From NCBI RefSeq assembly GCF_015356865.1, contig NZ_JAAFZA010000032.1, forward strand, positions 1 to 63,438: DNA of 63,438 bases, given 5' to 3'. Every line of letters starts with the position of its first letter. Positions within the stretch are counted from its first letter, which is position 1. The translations under genes and the position numbers were made by a program. Below are positions 42,986 to 52,853 of the stretch, in pieces. This stretch comes from Catenulispora pinisilvae. GTDB taxonomy: Bacteria > Actinomycetota > Actinomycetes > Streptomycetales > Catenulisporaceae. Below the pieces are notes generated by a model. That model was not told the origin of the DNA and made no database searches. It saw only the letters and a list, made by a program, of their open reading frames with translations.

Positions 42986-43786
42986 ATGGCCTGGTTCGTA
43001 CATCTGACCCCGGAGAAGAACGCCGCGCGCGTCCGCCGCTCCGGGCTTTCTCCGGTCAGCCGATCCCGCGGTGACGATCCGCGCCCCGGCCTCTACTGCA
43101 CGCCCCTCCTAGGGGACTACACGCTGACCTACCAGTGGTCCCGCGAGATCAAGCGCTGGAAGTCGCCACGCCTGGTCGCCGTCCACTTCCGGATACCCGA
43201 CGACACCGCGGTGACCGTGGGCTACTACGGCAACGTCCCCCAAGAAGTGACCGCCGCACAGGCTGTAGCGCGCTTCCTATCCCTCTCGCCTGAGGAGATG
43301 CGCGGCTACGAGGTCTTCCTCCGGCGCGGGGTCGCTGCGCAGGAGATCCGCCGCATAAGGTCCCTCAACCGCCCTGTCGGCTGGCGCTACGAGCCGACCG
43401 CGCATGGCCGCCGCCCCTGCCCGTGCCCGGCGTGCATGGCCCGAGGCGAGTATCGGATCTCCAGAATCCGCGACAAGTCCGAGTACTTCGACCGGAGCCA
43501 CATCCGGCCTCGCCAGGAAGTCATGGAGAAGCTGCGCACCGCACAAGAAGGCGCGGCGATCGTCGAGCTCCTGGACGAGCTTCACGGCCGCCGGCAGAGC
43601 GACGTGTTCCGGGTCGCCCATCTCGCCGACCACCCGGACCCGGCCGTCCGCGAAGCACTCGCCTACGCCCTCTACGGCTTCAACAGGAAGGTCGCCGCGG
43701 AGCTCTTGGAAAGGCTCCGCAGCGACCCTGTCAAAGACGTACGCGAGGCCGCCGGGGCGGACGAGGACAACGCCGCCCAGACGTAG
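42986..43786 (+). CDS. Protein with ART-like N-terminus and C-terminal HEAT repeats
   Basis: A 266-aa protein. The N-terminal 120 residues (WFVHLTPEKNAARVRRSGL, GLYCTPLLGDYTLTY, YEVFLRRGVAAQEIRRI) resemble the small ADP-ribosyltransferase-like fold of DarT and related proteins, with candidate His6, Tyr and Glu positions. A Cys cluster (CPCPAC) follows. The C-terminus has two HEAT-like helical pairs (VAHLADHPDPAVREALAYAL, AAELLERLRSDPVKDVREAA). The ART assignment rests on pattern alone. It lies 30 bp after the peptidase gene on the same strand and could be part of that cassette. Confidence 0.6.
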   Translation: MAWFVHLTPEKNAARVRRSGLSPVSRSRGDDPRPGLYCTPLLGDYTLTYQWSREIKRWKSPRLVAVHFRIPDDTAVTVGYYGNVPQEVTAAQAVARFLSLSPEEMRGYEVFLRRGVAAQEIRRIRSLNRPVGWRYEPTAHGRRPCPCPACMARGEYRISRIRDKSEYFDRSHIRPRQEVMEKLRTAQEGAAIVELLDELHGRRQSDVFRVAHLADHPDPAVREALAYALYGFNRKVAAELLERLRSDPVKDVREAAGADEDNAAQT

Positions 43787-43807
43787 AGCCTCGCGCTCGT
43801 ATCACCC

Positions 43808-46207
43808 TCAGGCGTCGACCACCGAGTGCCCGAACAGCTTCCGGAACGGCCCCTCGTGCGCCGCCCGCAGCTCTGTCAGCGGCACCGTGAACTGCCCCTG
43901 CACCTCCAGCACCGCTTCACCCGACAGCACTGCTTCACCCGACAGCACTGTGCCGTCCACAACGCCGACCCGCGCCACGGGCAAACCGCGCGCCACGCAC
44001 ATGTCCGTGAACCGCAGTTCCTCGCTGCGCGGCACCGCGACCACCGCGCGCCCCGCCGACTCCGAGAACAGCGCGACGAACGGGTCCAGCGCGTTCCCGT
44101 CCGCGTCCGTCTCCGGCAGGACCAGGCGGGCGCCGTGGCCGCCACGCAGGCAGCTCTCGACGACCGCCTGGGCCAGGCCGCCGTCGGACAGGTCGTGCGC
44201 GGCGGAGAGCATGCCGTCGCGGGAGCCGGCGATCAGGACCTCGCCGAGGACCTTCTCGCGGTGCAGGTCCAGGCGCGGGGGCAGGCCCCCGAGGTGGCCG
44301 TGGACCTCGTGCGCCCATTCCGAGCCGCCGAACTCGTCGCGGGTGTCGCCGAGCAGGAGCAGGATCTCGCCCTCGCGCTCGAAAGCGCCGCGGGTGCGGC
44401 GGTCGACATCGTCGATCACGCCGAGGACGCCGACCACCGGGGTCGGGTGGATGTTCACCTCGCCGGTCTGGTTGTAGAACGACACGTTGCCGCCGGTGAC
44501 CGGAGTCCCCAGCTCCAGGCAGGCGTCGGCCAGGCCGCGGCAGGCCTCGGCGAACTGCCACATGACGTCCGGGTCCTCCGGCGAGCCGAAGTTCAGGCAG
44601 TCGGTGACGGCCAGCGGCCGGGCGCCGGTGGCGGCCACGTTGCGGTAGGCCTCGGCCAGCGCCAGCTGCGCGCCGGCGTAGGGGTCGAGCTTGGCGAACC
44701 GGCCGTTGCCGTCGGTGGACAGCGCCACGCCGAGCGAGGTGCCCGGCAGCGCCGCGTCCAGCCGCACCATGCCGGAGTCCTCGCCGTGGCCCAGGACCGT
44801 GTTGCCCTGCACCCGGTGGTCGTACTGCTCCAGGGCCCAGGTCTTGTCAGCCAGGTTCGGCGAGCCGACCAGCTTCAGCAGGGTCTCGCGCAGCTCGTCG
44901 GCGCCTTCCGGGCGCCGCAGCCGGGCCGCGGTCGGCACGTCGGCCTGGAGCGCGTCCTGCCACTGCGGCCGGGCGAACGGCCGGTTGTACACCGGGCCCT
45001 CGTGCGCCAGGGTGCGCGGCGGCACGTCCACGATCACCTCGCCGTGCCACCACATACGCAGCCGGCCGGTGTCGGTGACCTCGCCGAGCGCGGTGGCGGT
45101 GACGTCCCACTTCTCGCAGACCGCCAGGAACGCCTCGACCTTGGCCGGCTCGACCACGGCCATCATCCGCTCCTGCGACTCCGACATGAGGACTTCCTCA
45201 GGGGTCAGCGTCGAGTCGCGCAGCGGCGCGGCGTCCAGCCGCACGTCCATACCGCCGGTGCCGGCCGCGGCCAGCTCGGTGGTGGAGCAGGTGAGCCCGG
45301 CCGCGCCCAGGTCCTGGATGCCCACGACCAGGTCGGCCGCGAAGATCTCCAGGCAGCACTCGATGAGCACCTTCTCCATGAACGGGTCGCCGACCTGGAC
45401 GCTGGGCCGCTTGGCCGGGCCGTCCTCGTCGAAGGTGGCGCTGGCCAGCACCGAGGCGCCGCCGATGCCGTCGCCGCCGGTCCGGGCGCCGAACAGGATC
45501 ACCTGGTTGCCGGGCCCCGGGGCCTTGGCCAGCTTGATCTCGTCGGCCCGCATGACCCCCACGCACAGCGCGTTCACCAGCGGGTTGCCCAGGTAGCAGG
45601 GGTCGAAGACGATCTCGCCGCCGATGTTCGGCACGCCCAGGCAGTTGCCGTAGCCGCCGACCCCGGCCACCACGCCGGGCAGCACCCGCGCGGTGTCGGG
45701 GGCGTCGGCCGGACCGAACCGCAGCGGGTCCATGACGGCGATCGGACGGGCGCCCATGGTGAGGATGTCGCGCACGATGCCGCCGACCCCGGTCGCCGCG
45801 CCCTGATACGGCTCGACATAGGAGGGGTGGTTGTGCGACTCCACCTTGAAGGTGACGGCCAGGCCCTCGCCGACGTCCACGACGCCGGCGTTCTCGCCCG
45901 GACCGACCAGCAGCGCGGCGGTCTTCGGGGCCTTCTCGCCGAACTGCTTCAGGTGCACCCGGGAAGACTTGTAGGAGCAGTGCTCGGACCACATGACCGA
46001 GTACATGGCCAGCTCCGAGGAGCTGGGGCGGCGGCCCAGGATCTCGCGGACCCGCAGGTACTCGTCCTCGGTCATGCCGAGTTCGCGGTACGGCTGCTTC
46101 ACTTCCGGCGTCGTGGCGGCCTTGGCGACGGTGTCGAACGCGGCCGCGGTGTCCTCGAACACCGAGGTGGTGTCGAAGGGCTGGTCGGAGACGTGACCGG
46201 TACTCAT
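43808..46207 (-). CDS. purL: Phosphoribosylformylglycinamidine synthase subunit PurL
   Basis: A 799-aa FGAM synthase of the small type that needs PurQ and PurS. Conserved segments include [16 protein letters not shown] (the active-site His), [30 protein letters not shown] and [14 protein letters not shown]. Its ATG (46207) overlaps the purQ stop (ATGA). Near the C-terminus an 18-bp direct duplication (43915-43950) repeats VLSGEA twice. It catalyses ATP- and ammonia-dependent amidation of FGAR, step four of the pathway. Confidence 0.96.
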   Translation of the reverse strand: MSTGHVSDQPFDTTSVFEDTAAAFDTVAKAATTPEVKQPYRELGMTEDEYLRVREILGRRPSSSELAMYSVMWSEHCSYKSSRVHLKQFGEKAPKTAALLVGPGENAGVVDVGEGLAVTFKVESHNHPSYVEPYQGAATGVGGIVRDILTMGARPIAVMDPLRFGPADAPDTARVLPGVVAGVGGYGNCLGVPNIGGEIVFDPCYLGNPLVNALCVGVMRADEIKLAKAPGPGNQVILFGARTGGDGIGGASVLASATFDEDGPAKRPSVQVGDPFMEKVLIECCLEIFAADLVVGIQDLGAAGLTCSTTELAAAGTGGMDVRLDAAPLRDSTLTPEEVLMSESQERMMAVVEPAKVEAFLAVCEKWDVTATALGEVTDTGRLRMWWHGEVIVDVPPRTLAHEGPVYNRPFARPQWQDALQADVPTAARLRRPEGADELRETLLKLVGSPNLADKTWALEQYDHRVQGNTVLGHGEDSGMVRLDAALPGTSLGVALSTDGNGRFAKLDPYAGAQLALAEAYRNVAATGARPLAVTDCLNFGSPEDPDVMWQFAEACRGLADACLELGTPVTGGNVSFYNQTGEVNIHPTPVVGVLGVIDDVDRRTRGAFEREGEILLLLGDTRDEFGGSEWAHEVHGHLGGLPPRLDLHREKVLGEVLIAGSRDGMLSAAHDLSDGGLAQAVVESCLRGGHGARLVLPETDADGNALDPFVALFSESAGRAVVAVPRSEELRFTDMCVARGLPVARVGVVDGTVLSGEAVLSGEAVLEVQGQFTVPLTELRAAHEGPFRKLFGHSVVDA

Positions 46208-46908
46208 GCGGAAACCAAGCTCTTGAGGATCGAGGTGAAGAACGGCAGACCGTCGGTGCCGGGGACCCTGCGATTCTCGATGAACCCAGCGGGGCCGGTC
46301 AGCTCGTCGATGGCGTACTCGGGGTGCGGCATCAGGCCGACCACGTTCCCGGCGGCGTTCGTGATGCCGGCGATGTCCCGCGCCGCGCCGTTGGGGTTCG
46401 CCAAGTAGCGGGCCAGCACCCGGCCCTCGGCCTCCAGCGTGTCGAGCGTGCGCTCGTCGGCGACGAAGCGGCCGTCCACGTTCTTGATCGGGATGACGGC
46501 CTCGGCCCCGGCCTCGTAATCCGAGGTCCACGCCGTGCGGTTGTTCTCGATCCGCACAGTGACGTCGCGGTTGATGAAGTGCAGGTCGCCGTTGCGGATC
46601 ATCGCGCCTTCCAGCAGATGCGCCTCGCACAGCACCTGGAAGCCGTTGCAGATGCCCAGGACCGGCAGGCCGCCGCGGGCCGCGTCGATGAGCGTGTCCA
46701 TCACCGGGGAGAACCGGGCGATGGCCCCGGCGCGCAGGTAGTCGCCGTAGGAGAACCCGCCCGGGAGCACGACCGCGTCCACCTGGTGCAGGTCCCTGTC
46801 CTTGTGCCAGAGCTCCACCGGCCCGGCCCCGACCGCCGCGGCGGCGCGCAGCGCCTGCTGGTCGTCCAGGGTGCCGGGGAAGGTGACGACGCCGATGCGG
46901 GCCGGCAT
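46204..46908 (-). CDS. purQ: Phosphoribosylformylglycinamidine synthase glutaminase subunit PurQ
   Basis: A 234-aa class I glutamine amidotransferase. The nucleophile Cys is in [12 protein letters not shown], and the His/Glu pair in [10 protein letters not shown]. It releases ammonia for PurL. TGATG coupling joins it to purS upstream and ATGA joins it to purL downstream, so purS-purQ-purL is one translationally linked unit. Confidence 0.96.
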   Translation of the reverse strand: MPARIGVVTFPGTLDDQQALRAAAAVGAGPVELWHKDRDLHQVDAVVLPGGFSYGDYLRAGAIARFSPVMDTLIDAARGGLPVLGICNGFQVLCEAHLLEGAMIRNGDLHFINRDVTVRIENNRTAWTSDYEAGAEAVIPIKNVDGRFVADERTLDTLEAEGRVLARYLANPNGAARDIAGITNAAGNVVGLMPHPEYAIDELTGPAGFIENRRVPGTDGLPFFTSILKSLVSA

Positions 46909-47183
46909 CAGGCGCTCTCGGCGTCGGCGGGGAGCACCGTGACCTTGAAGTCCTCGATCACGGTGTTGGCGAGCAGCTTCTCGGCCATCTGCTCGGCGGT
47001 GGCCCGCAGGGTGGCCGGGTCGGCGTCCGCGAGCTCCAGCTCGAAGCGCTTGCCCTGGCGGACGTTGGTGACGGAGTCGAAGCCCATTCGAGGAAGTGCG
47101 CGCTGCACCGCCTGGCCCTGGGGGTCGAGGATCTCGGGCTTGAGCATGACGTCGACGAGGACGCGGGCCACAGGTACTCCCAT
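46908..47183 (-). CDS. purS: Phosphoribosylformylglycinamidine synthase subunit PurS
   Basis: A 91-aa small structural subunit that bridges PurL and Pur[56 protein letters not shown] 47183 or GTG 47171 may start it. The stop shares one base with the purQ ATG (TGATG). Confidence 0.95.
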   Translation of the reverse strand: MGVPVARVLVDVMLKPEILDPQGQAVQRALPRMGFDSVTNVRQGKRFELELADADPATLRATAEQMAEKLLANTVIEDFKVTVLPADAESA

Positions 47184-47213
47184 TGCTTCAGCGCCGGCAC
47201 GTCCGCGCCGGCG

Positions 47214-48326
47214 CTATTGGATGGCGGTGATCCCGATTCTACCGGGGGTGATGCGTGCTTCCGGACGCTTGATGCCGAGCTCACCCCTGAGGGTGCCGCG
47301 CACCGTGCGGACCGCCGTCACGGCCCAGAACCCGACGAGCAGCGCGTAGAGCCCGCAAGCCAGCCACGCGTAAGCGGCCAGCCCGGTGTGGTGCCACAGC
47401 CCGGTGGCCCCGGTCACACAGGTCCCCACCGGGAAGGTGAGCGCCCACCAGGTCAGCGCGAACGGCAGGCCCCGCCTGGCCACCCCGGCCACGATCAGCG
47501 AGGCCAGGGCCAGCCAGATCATCGCGAAGCCGAGCACCGGCACGCCGTACAGCACGGCGAACGGCTTCAGGGCCGCCGCCAGTTGCGGGCTCACGGCGCC
47601 CCGTCCGACGTCCGCCAGGTTGTTCACCGCCGTCACCGACTGCCCGAGCGGACCCAGGACCAGGAACAGACCGGGGGCGGCGACGGCCGCGCCGACCTTG
47701 TGGTGCACCAGCTTGGAGAACACCACCGGCAGGATGATCATGGTCGCCAGCAGGCTGACGCCGAACATCGCGTAGCAGCCGAGCAGCATCGTCTCGCGGG
47801 CCTGGCCGGCCGCGGCGTGCGGGATCAGCTGCGGGCCGGTGGCGGCCGAGACCATCGGCGCGACGATCGGCAGCAGCCAGGCCGGGCTGGCGCTGCCTTC
47901 GGCGATCTCGTGCCGGGTCATCATCAGATAGGGCACCACGATGGTCGTGGCCAGGCCGATCACAGTGCCGACCAGCCACAGCGCCCAGGCCAGCCCGAGC
48001 GCGGCCCCGGTGCCGATCCAGGCCCGGCCGACGATCATCGTCCCGGCGGAGACCGCGGTCAGCGCCATCGACAGGCAGCCGTAGAACGGAGCCACCGCCG
48101 GGTCGAGCAGGTCGCGGCGGGCTTGGTCGGCGTGCCAGCGCCAGTGTGCGGCGCGCGCCAAGAGGACCACCCCGAGCCAGAGCACGGCAACGGCCCAGAC
48201 CACGGTGACCGCCGTGCGGGGCGCGCCCCGTTCGAAACCGGGCAGCCCGGCCCCGGCGTTGGCGATGATCGCCGTGCCCATGACGGAGGCGTACCAGTTG
48301 GGGCCGATATGGCGGAAGATGTCCAT
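47214..48326 (-). CDS. TDT-family (TehA/SLAC1-like) membrane transporter
   Basis: A 370-aa protein of about ten helices. It starts IGPNWYASVMGTAIIANAG, the family's typical first helix, and has YLMMTRHE and LFLVLGPLGQS in later helices. Relatives are anion channels or tellurite/dicarboxylate or sulphite exporters. ATG 48326 begins the conserved segment. It stands between purC and purS on the same strand, with 30 bp to purS, but a metabolic link is not evident. Confidence 0.88.
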   Translation of the reverse strand: MDIFRHIGPNWYASVMGTAIIANAGAGLPGFERGAPRTAVTVVWAVAVLWLGVVLLARAAHWRWHADQARRDLLDPAVAPFYGCLSMALTAVSAGTMIVGRAWIGTGAALGLAWALWLVGTVIGLATTIVVPYLMMTRHEIAEGSASPAWLLPIVAPMVSAATGPQLIPHAAAGQARETMLLGCYAMFGVSLLATMIILPVVFSKLVHHKVGAAVAAPGLFLVLGPLGQSVTAVNNLADVGRGAVSPQLAAALKPFAVLYGVPVLGFAMIWLALASLIVAGVARRGLPFALTWWALTFPVGTCVTGATGLWHHTGLAAYAWLACGLYALLVGFWAVTAVRTVRGTLRGELGIKRPEARITPGRIGITAIQ

Positions 48327-48423
48327 GCCTCCAGCCTCCCTGGCACGGCCGGGCTGAACTAGACCCCAATCAGGCATGAGGTCATAGAGGTCCTCTATGA
48401 CCTGGCGCTCTGAGCTGCTGCTC

Positions 48424-49311
48424 CTAGACGAAATCCTCGCCGGTGAGTCGTTCGTAGGCCTCGACGTACCGGGCCCGGGTGGCCTGCACGACCTCCTGGG
48501 GCAGGGCCGGCGGCGGGGTGTCGGACTCGCGGTCCCAGCCGGAGGCCGGGGAGGCCAGCCAGTTCCGCACGTACTGCTTGTCGAACGACGGCTGCGCCCG
48601 GCCCGGCTTCCACTCGTCGGCCGGCCAGAACCGCGAGGAGTCCGGGGTCAGCGCCTCGTCGGCGAGGACCAGGGTGCCGCCGCGCAGCCGGCCGAACTCG
48701 AACTTGGTGTCCGCCAGGATGATCCCGCGCTCCTCGGCGATCTCGCGGGCCCGCGAGTAGACGGCCAGCGTCAGGTCTTTCAGGTGCGCGGCCAGTTCCG
48801 GGTCGCCGATCCGCTCGGCCATCACGTCGAAGCTGACGTTCTCGTCGTGCGCCCCGATCTCGCCCTTCATCGCCGGAGTGAAGATCGGCCGGTCCAGCCG
48901 CGAGCCGTCGACCAGCCCGGGCGGCAGCTTCACGCCGTTCGCGGTGCCGTTCTGCTCGTACTCGACGAGCCCGGAACCGGTGAGGTAGCCGCGGGCCACG
49001 CACTCCACGTCCACCATGTTCAGCTTCCGGCACAGCATCGCCCGGCCGCGCAGCTCGTCCTTGTAGGGCGCCAGCTCGGCCGGGAACTCCTCGACATCCG
49101 CGGTGAGCACGTGGTTCGGCACCAGTTCGGCCAGCTGCCGGAACCACCACATGGACAGCTGGGTCAGGATCCGTCCCTTGTCGGGGATCTCCGTCTCCAG
49201 CACGTAGTCGAAGGCGGAGATCTTGTCCGAGGCGACGAGCAGCAGATCGTCCCCGACCGCGTAGAGGTCGCGGATCTTGCCGCTGGCGATGTGGTTCAGG
49301 CCGGTGATCAC
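48424..49311 (-). CDS. purC: Phosphoribosylaminoimidazole-succinocarboxamide synthase
   Basis: A 295-aa SAICAR synthetase, step eight (ATP and aspartate). HIASGKIRDLYAVGDDLLLVASDKISAFD is the N-terminal nucleotide site. Further signatures are VECVARGYLTGSGLVEY and LADTKFEFG. GTG 49311 is the start. A terminator-like hairpin (49328-49360) separates it from the ABC operon upstream. Confidence 0.96.
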   Translation of the reverse strand: MITGLNHIASGKIRDLYAVGDDLLLVASDKISAFDYVLETEIPDKGRILTQLSMWWFRQLAELVPNHVLTADVEEFPAELAPYKDELRGRAMLCRKLNMVDVECVARGYLTGSGLVEYEQNGTANGVKLPPGLVDGSRLDRPIFTPAMKGEIGAHDENVSFDVMAERIGDPELAAHLKDLTLAVYSRAREIAEERGIILADTKFEFGRLRGGTLVLADEALTPDSSRFWPADEWKPGRAQPSFDKQYVRNWLASPASGWDRESDTPPPALPQEVVQATRARYVEAYERLTGEDFV

Positions 49312-49327
49312 GCGCTCAGCCTACCGG

Positions 49328-49360
49328 CGGTCCGGGCCGACCCCTCCGCGGCCCGGACCG
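49328..49360 (-). terminator. Terminator-like hairpin of the ABC transporter operon
   Basis: CGGTCCGGGCC / GGCCCGGACCG is a perfect 11-bp inverted repeat with an 11-nt loop, 42 bp beyond the permease stop and 16 bp before purC. An 11-bp direct repeat (GCCTCACACTC) follows at about 49360-49388. No T-tract. Confidence 0.65.
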
Positions 49361-49401
49361 CCTCACACTCGCCTCACACTCGCCTCACCCGCGGCCCGGT
49401 C

Positions 49402-50256
49402 TCAGCCCGCCTTGGGCTCCCGCTCGTACAGCCGCCGCGACCAGGCGTAGGAGAGCACCGCGACGCCGATACACCAGGCCAGCGAGATGACCAGGTTGTC
49501 CCCGATCTCGGTGCCGGTCAGCAGCCCGCGCAGGGTCTCGTTGACCGGGGTGAACGGCTCGTACTCGGAGAACCAGCGCATCCCGGTCGGCAGCGAGTCG
49601 GTCGGGACGAAGCCGCTGCTCAGGAAGGGCAGGAGCATGAGGAACATCGGCGAGTTGCTGGCCGTCTCCACGCTCTTGGCCGACAGTCCGAGGCCCACAC
49701 AGAGCCAGGTGATCGCGAAGGTCAGCAACAGGACCACGCCGATCGCGGCGAACCACTCGGCCACGTTGGCGTGCGGCCGGAAGCCGACGCCGATGGCGGC
49801 CAGGGTGACCACGGTGACCCCGACCATCGTCTGGATCGCGGCGGCGACGACGTGCCCGGTCAGCACCGACGACCGCACGACGGCCATGGTCCGGAACCGG
49901 GCGATGATGCCCTCGGTCATGTCCTGGGCCACGGCGATCGCCGTGCCCTGAGCCGCGGCGGCCACCGCCATCACGATGATCGCCGGGGCGACGTACGCGG
50001 CGTAGGCCTGGCGGCCGCCGTGCACCCCGACCGGGGTCCCGCTGCCGAGGCCGGAGCCGAGGGTCCCGCCGAAGACGTAGACGAACAGCAGCAGGAAGAC
50101 CAGCGGCATCAGCATGACCATCAGGGTCAGCGACGGATAGCGCTGTAGGTGCCGCAGGTTACGGCGCAACATGATCCGGGCGTGGATCCAGGCGTGCGAG
50201 CGGGTGTCGACGCCGTCGGCCGGTGTCATGCCGCTCATAGTCGTCATGGCGGTCAT
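49402..50256 (-). CDS. ABC-2 type permease (DrrB-like)
   Basis: A 284-aa membrane subunit of the ABC2/DrrB family: YPSLTLMVMLMPLVFLLLFVYVFG is the first helix. VAQDMTEGIIARFRTMAVVR is the characteristic cytoplasmic loop, and SNSPMFLMLLPFLSSGFVPTDSLP lies before the last helix. ATG 50256 lies 2 bp after the ATPase stop; ATG 50247 is an alternative. With the ATPase it would export a hydrophobic compound such as a drug or lipid. Confidence 0.92.
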   Translation of the reverse strand: MTAMTTMSGMTPADGVDTRSHAWIHARIMLRRNLRHLQRYPSLTLMVMLMPLVFLLLFVYVFGGTLGSGLGSGTPVGVHGGRQAYAAYVAPAIIVMAVAAAAQGTAIAVAQDMTEGIIARFRTMAVVRSSVLTGHVVAAAIQTMVGVTVVTLAAIGVGFRPHANVAEWFAAIGVVLLLTFAITWLCVGLGLSAKSVETASNSPMFLMLLPFLSSGFVPTDSLPTGMRWFSEYEPFTPVNETLRGLLTGTEIGDNLVISLAWCIGVAVLSYAWSRRLYEREPKAG

Positions 50257-50258
50257 GG

Positions 50259-51311
50259 TCAGGCTCCTTTCTGGCCGGTCAGGGCGAAGAACACGTCGTC
50301 GAGGTCGGGGGTGTGCACGGCCAGCGCCTCGACCTCGACCGAGGCGTCGTCCAACTGCCGCAGCAGGGTCCGCAGCGTGCCGATCCGGCCGTCGCCGGCC
50401 AGTTGCAGGGTGAGCGTGTCGTCGTCGCGGCCGGTCGAGGCCAGGATGGTCGCCGCGGCTTCCAGTTCCGCCCGGTCGGCGAAGGTCAGCTCGATGTGCC
50501 CGCCCGGGATGCGCTTCTTGAGCTCGGCCGGCGTCCCCTCGGCGACGATCCGCCCCTCCTCCAGCACCGCGACCCGGTGCGCCAGCTGGTCGGCCTCCTC
50601 CAGGTACTGGGTCGTCAGCAGGATGGTCGTCCCCTCGGCGGCCAGCGCGCGGATGATGCCCCACATCACCCGGCGGCTGCGCGGGTCCAGACCCGTGGTC
50701 GGCTCGTCGAGGAAGATCACCTTCGGGTCGCCGACCAGGGTCATCGCCAGGTCGAGCTTGCGCTTCATGCCGCCGGAGTAGGTGGCCGCCGCCTTGCCGG
50801 CCGCCTCGGTCAGCTCGAACCGGGCCAGCAGGTCCTCGACCCGGCGCCGGCCGACCGCCCGCGGCAGCAGGTGCAGATCGGCCATCAGCATCAGGTTCTC
50901 GCGGCCGGTGAGGTAGCCGTCGACCGCGGAGAACTGGCCGGTGACGCCGATCGCGCGCCGCACCGCCTGCGGGTTCTTCGCCGGGTCGTGGCCGGCGATG
51001 CGGATGTCGCCGGCGTCCGGGCGCAGGTAGGTGGTCAGCAGGTGGACCGCGGTGGTCTTGCCGGCCCCGTTCGGGCCGAGCAGGGCCGAGATGGTGCCGG
51101 CCGGCACGGTCAGGTCGATGCCGTCGAGCACGGTCTTGGCGCCGAAGGACTTGCGCAGGCCACGGGCGGAGATCGCGGGGGCCGGGTTCGCGGCGGACAG
51201 GTTCGCCGAGGCCGGGTTCGCTGGCGCCGGGTTCGCTGGCGCCGGGTTCGCGGGAGCCGGGTTCGCGGCGGCGGCCGCGCTGTTCTGCGGGGGGATCGTC
51301 ACGGTCCTCAC
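50259..51311 (-). CDS. ABC transporter ATPase, DrrA-type, with repeat N-terminus
   Basis: A 350-aa ATPase of daunorubicin-resistance type: Walker A GPNGAGKTT, signature YSGGMKRK, Walker B VIFLDEPTTGLDPRSR. A DrrA-like C-terminal domain follows. Residues about 16-46 are a tandem NPAPA repeat encoded by 15-bp units (about 51180-51275), unlike other family members. The GTG start overlaps the stop of the DUF4097 gene (GTGA). Confidence 0.94.
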   Translation of the reverse strand: MRTVTIPPQNSAAAAANPAPANPAPANPAPANPASANLSAANPAPAISARGLRKSFGAKTVLDGIDLTVPAGTISALLGPNGAGKTTAVHLLTTYLRPDAGDIRIAGHDPAKNPQAVRRAIGVTGQFSAVDGYLTGRENLMLMADLHLLPRAVGRRRVEDLLARFELTEAAGKAAATYSGGMKRKLDLAMTLVGDPKVIFLDEPTTGLDPRSRRVMWGIIRALAAEGTTILLTTQYLEEADQLAHRVAVLEEGRIVAEGTPAELKKRIPGGHIELTFADRAELEAAATILASTGRDDDTLTLQLAGDGRIGTLRTLLRQLDDASVEVEALAVHTPDLDDVFFALTGQKGA

Positions 51312-52198
51312 TCCTCGTCCAGGCGCGGGGTCCGGCGGATGGTGACGTCGCCGAGCTTGGTGTTCGCGTGGACCTCGACCTTGTCCACCGGCTCCCCGGC
51401 CGCCGGCGCGGCGGCGTCGTCGAGCCCGTTGTAGACCCGGCCGACCCCGGCGTTCAGATCCAGCCAGGCCGCGCTGCCGTCCCGCACGCCGACCTCGACC
51501 GAGCCGTTCTTGGAGGTGGCGGACACCTTGCCGCGCACCACCTCGCCGATCCGCACCTCGCCGTTGGAGGTGGAGGCGGTGAGATCGGACAGGGCGCGGT
51601 CCACGTACACCGCGCCGTTCGAGGACTTCACCACCGCCGGGCCGGTCACGACGCCGACCCGCACCTTGCCGTTGTCGCTGGACACGTCGGCGGTGCCGTC
51701 CACCGCGCCGAGCTGGATCACGCCGGACCCGCTGCTCACCTCGGCGGCCCCGCTGACCTCGTCCACCGAGGTCTCGCCGAGGCCGTTGCGCAGCTTCAGC
51801 GGGCCGGTCTGGGCCAGCCGCACGGTCCCCAGGCCGGTCTTGAGCTGGACGGTGCCGAGCACGCCGACCGACTGGACGTCGCCGATCTCGGCCTCGCCCC
51901 GCAGGTCGGAGTCGGTGGGCAGCTCGAGGACCAGGTCGATCGACTCCGGGCGCCGGGAGCTGAAGTTGACGAACCGGTTGCGCGGCTTGCGGCTGACGAC
52001 GGTCAGCGTGCGGGTCGCCGCGTCGTACTCGACGGTGGTGTTCTCGGCGGCCTTGACGTCGGCGGCCTTGTTCGGATCGCTCGGCCGGACCTCGACCACG
52101 GTGTCGGCGCGGTCGGCGGCGGCGATGCGGACGTCGGCGACGTAGAGGTCCAAGACGACGGTGATCGGGGACGGGGTGTCGAAGGTCGACGGAGACAT
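51308..52198 (-). CDS. DUF4097-family beta-helix protein
   Basis: A 296-aa protein of the DUF4097 adhesin-like family. It is built of short beta repeats, such as VKSSNGAVYVDRALSDLTA and STSNGEVRIGEVVRGKVSAT, which form a right-handed helix. No signal peptide or membrane segment is seen. It sits between an RHH-protein gene and a DrrAB transporter and is coupled to the latter by GTGA. In actinobacteria this four-gene set recurs; the role of the beta helix is unknown. Confidence 0.88.
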   Translation of the reverse strand: MSPSTFDTPSPITVVLDLYVADVRIAAADRADTVVEVRPSDPNKAADVKAAENTTVEYDAATRTLTVVSRKPRNRFVNFSSRRPESIDLVLELPTDSDLRGEAEIGDVQSVGVLGTVQLKTGLGTVRLAQTGPLKLRNGLGETSVDEVSGAAEVSSGSGVIQLGAVDGTADVSSDNGKVRVGVVTGPAVVKSSNGAVYVDRALSDLTASTSNGEVRIGEVVRGKVSATSKNGSVEVGVRDGSAAWLDLNAGVGRVYNGLDDAAAPAAGEPVDKVEVHANTKLGDVTIRRTPRLDEE

Positions 52199-52312
52199 CT
52201 GGGAATCCTTTGGTCTGGGTGGCTCGTGGGCTGTGCTCGTGGGCTGTGCTCGTGGGCTGGGTGGCTCGGGTGGTCTGGGCGGTGCGGTTGCGGATGCTGC
52301 GCCTCGTGGAGG

Positions 52313-52843
52313 TCAGCGGGCCCAGCCGCTATAGCTCTCGCCGACGACCCGGGGGGATTTCTGCGAGGAGGAGGGACGCGCGCCGCCCCGGCCCTCGTTG
52401 GCCAGCCCGGCGGCCGCGGCCCGCACGATCCAGCCGTTCACCGACAGCCCGGTGGCCGCGGCCGCGTCCTCGATCAGGCCCTTGAGACTCGACGGCAGCC
52501 GCAGGTTGATCCGCACCATCGCGGCGTCGTCGCCCTCGGCGAGGGGCAGCCGCACATCGGCGGGGACCGCGGGGCCGGGCTCGGCCTCGGGCTCGACCGC
52601 GGCCGGCGGCGTCACGACGAACCCGGCGTTCCCGCCGCGCAGCCGGACGTCCACCGACCCCGGGGCCAGCGCGGCGGAGATCTCCTCGGCGGCCGCGGAC
52701 AGCGCTTCGAGCAGCGTGAGACGCACCGCGGCGTCGAGCGGCGGCAGCAGGCGGTCGGCGAGGTCGCGGGCCTCCTCACCGCCGACCTCGGCCGCTGTCG
52801 TCAGCTCCCGCCGAAGGTGTTCGACGTACTGGGTGAGTTCCAT
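52313..52843 (-). CDS. Ribbon-helix-helix-type regulator
   Basis: A 176-aa protein. The N-terminal half is helical (QYVEHLRRELTTAAEVGGEE). The C-terminal segment MVRINLRLPSSLKGLIEDAA followed by TGLSVNGWIVRA is a ribbon-helix-helix DNA-binding motif of the HicB/Arc type. It heads the DUF4097/DrrAB gene run (114 bp to the DUF4097 gene). Repeated TGGTGCCA sequences lie just upstream of its start, suggesting autoregulation. Confidence 0.82.
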   Translation of the reverse strand: MELTQYVEHLRRELTTAAEVGGEEARDLADRLLPPLDAAVRLTLLEALSAAAEEISAALAPGSVDVRLRGGNAGFVVTPPAAVEPEAEPGPAVPADVRLPLAEGDDAAMVRINLRLPSSLKGLIEDAAAATGLSVNGWIVRAAAAGLANEGRGGARPSSSQKSPRVVGESYSGWAR

Positions 52844-52853
52844 GGCTCAAGTG

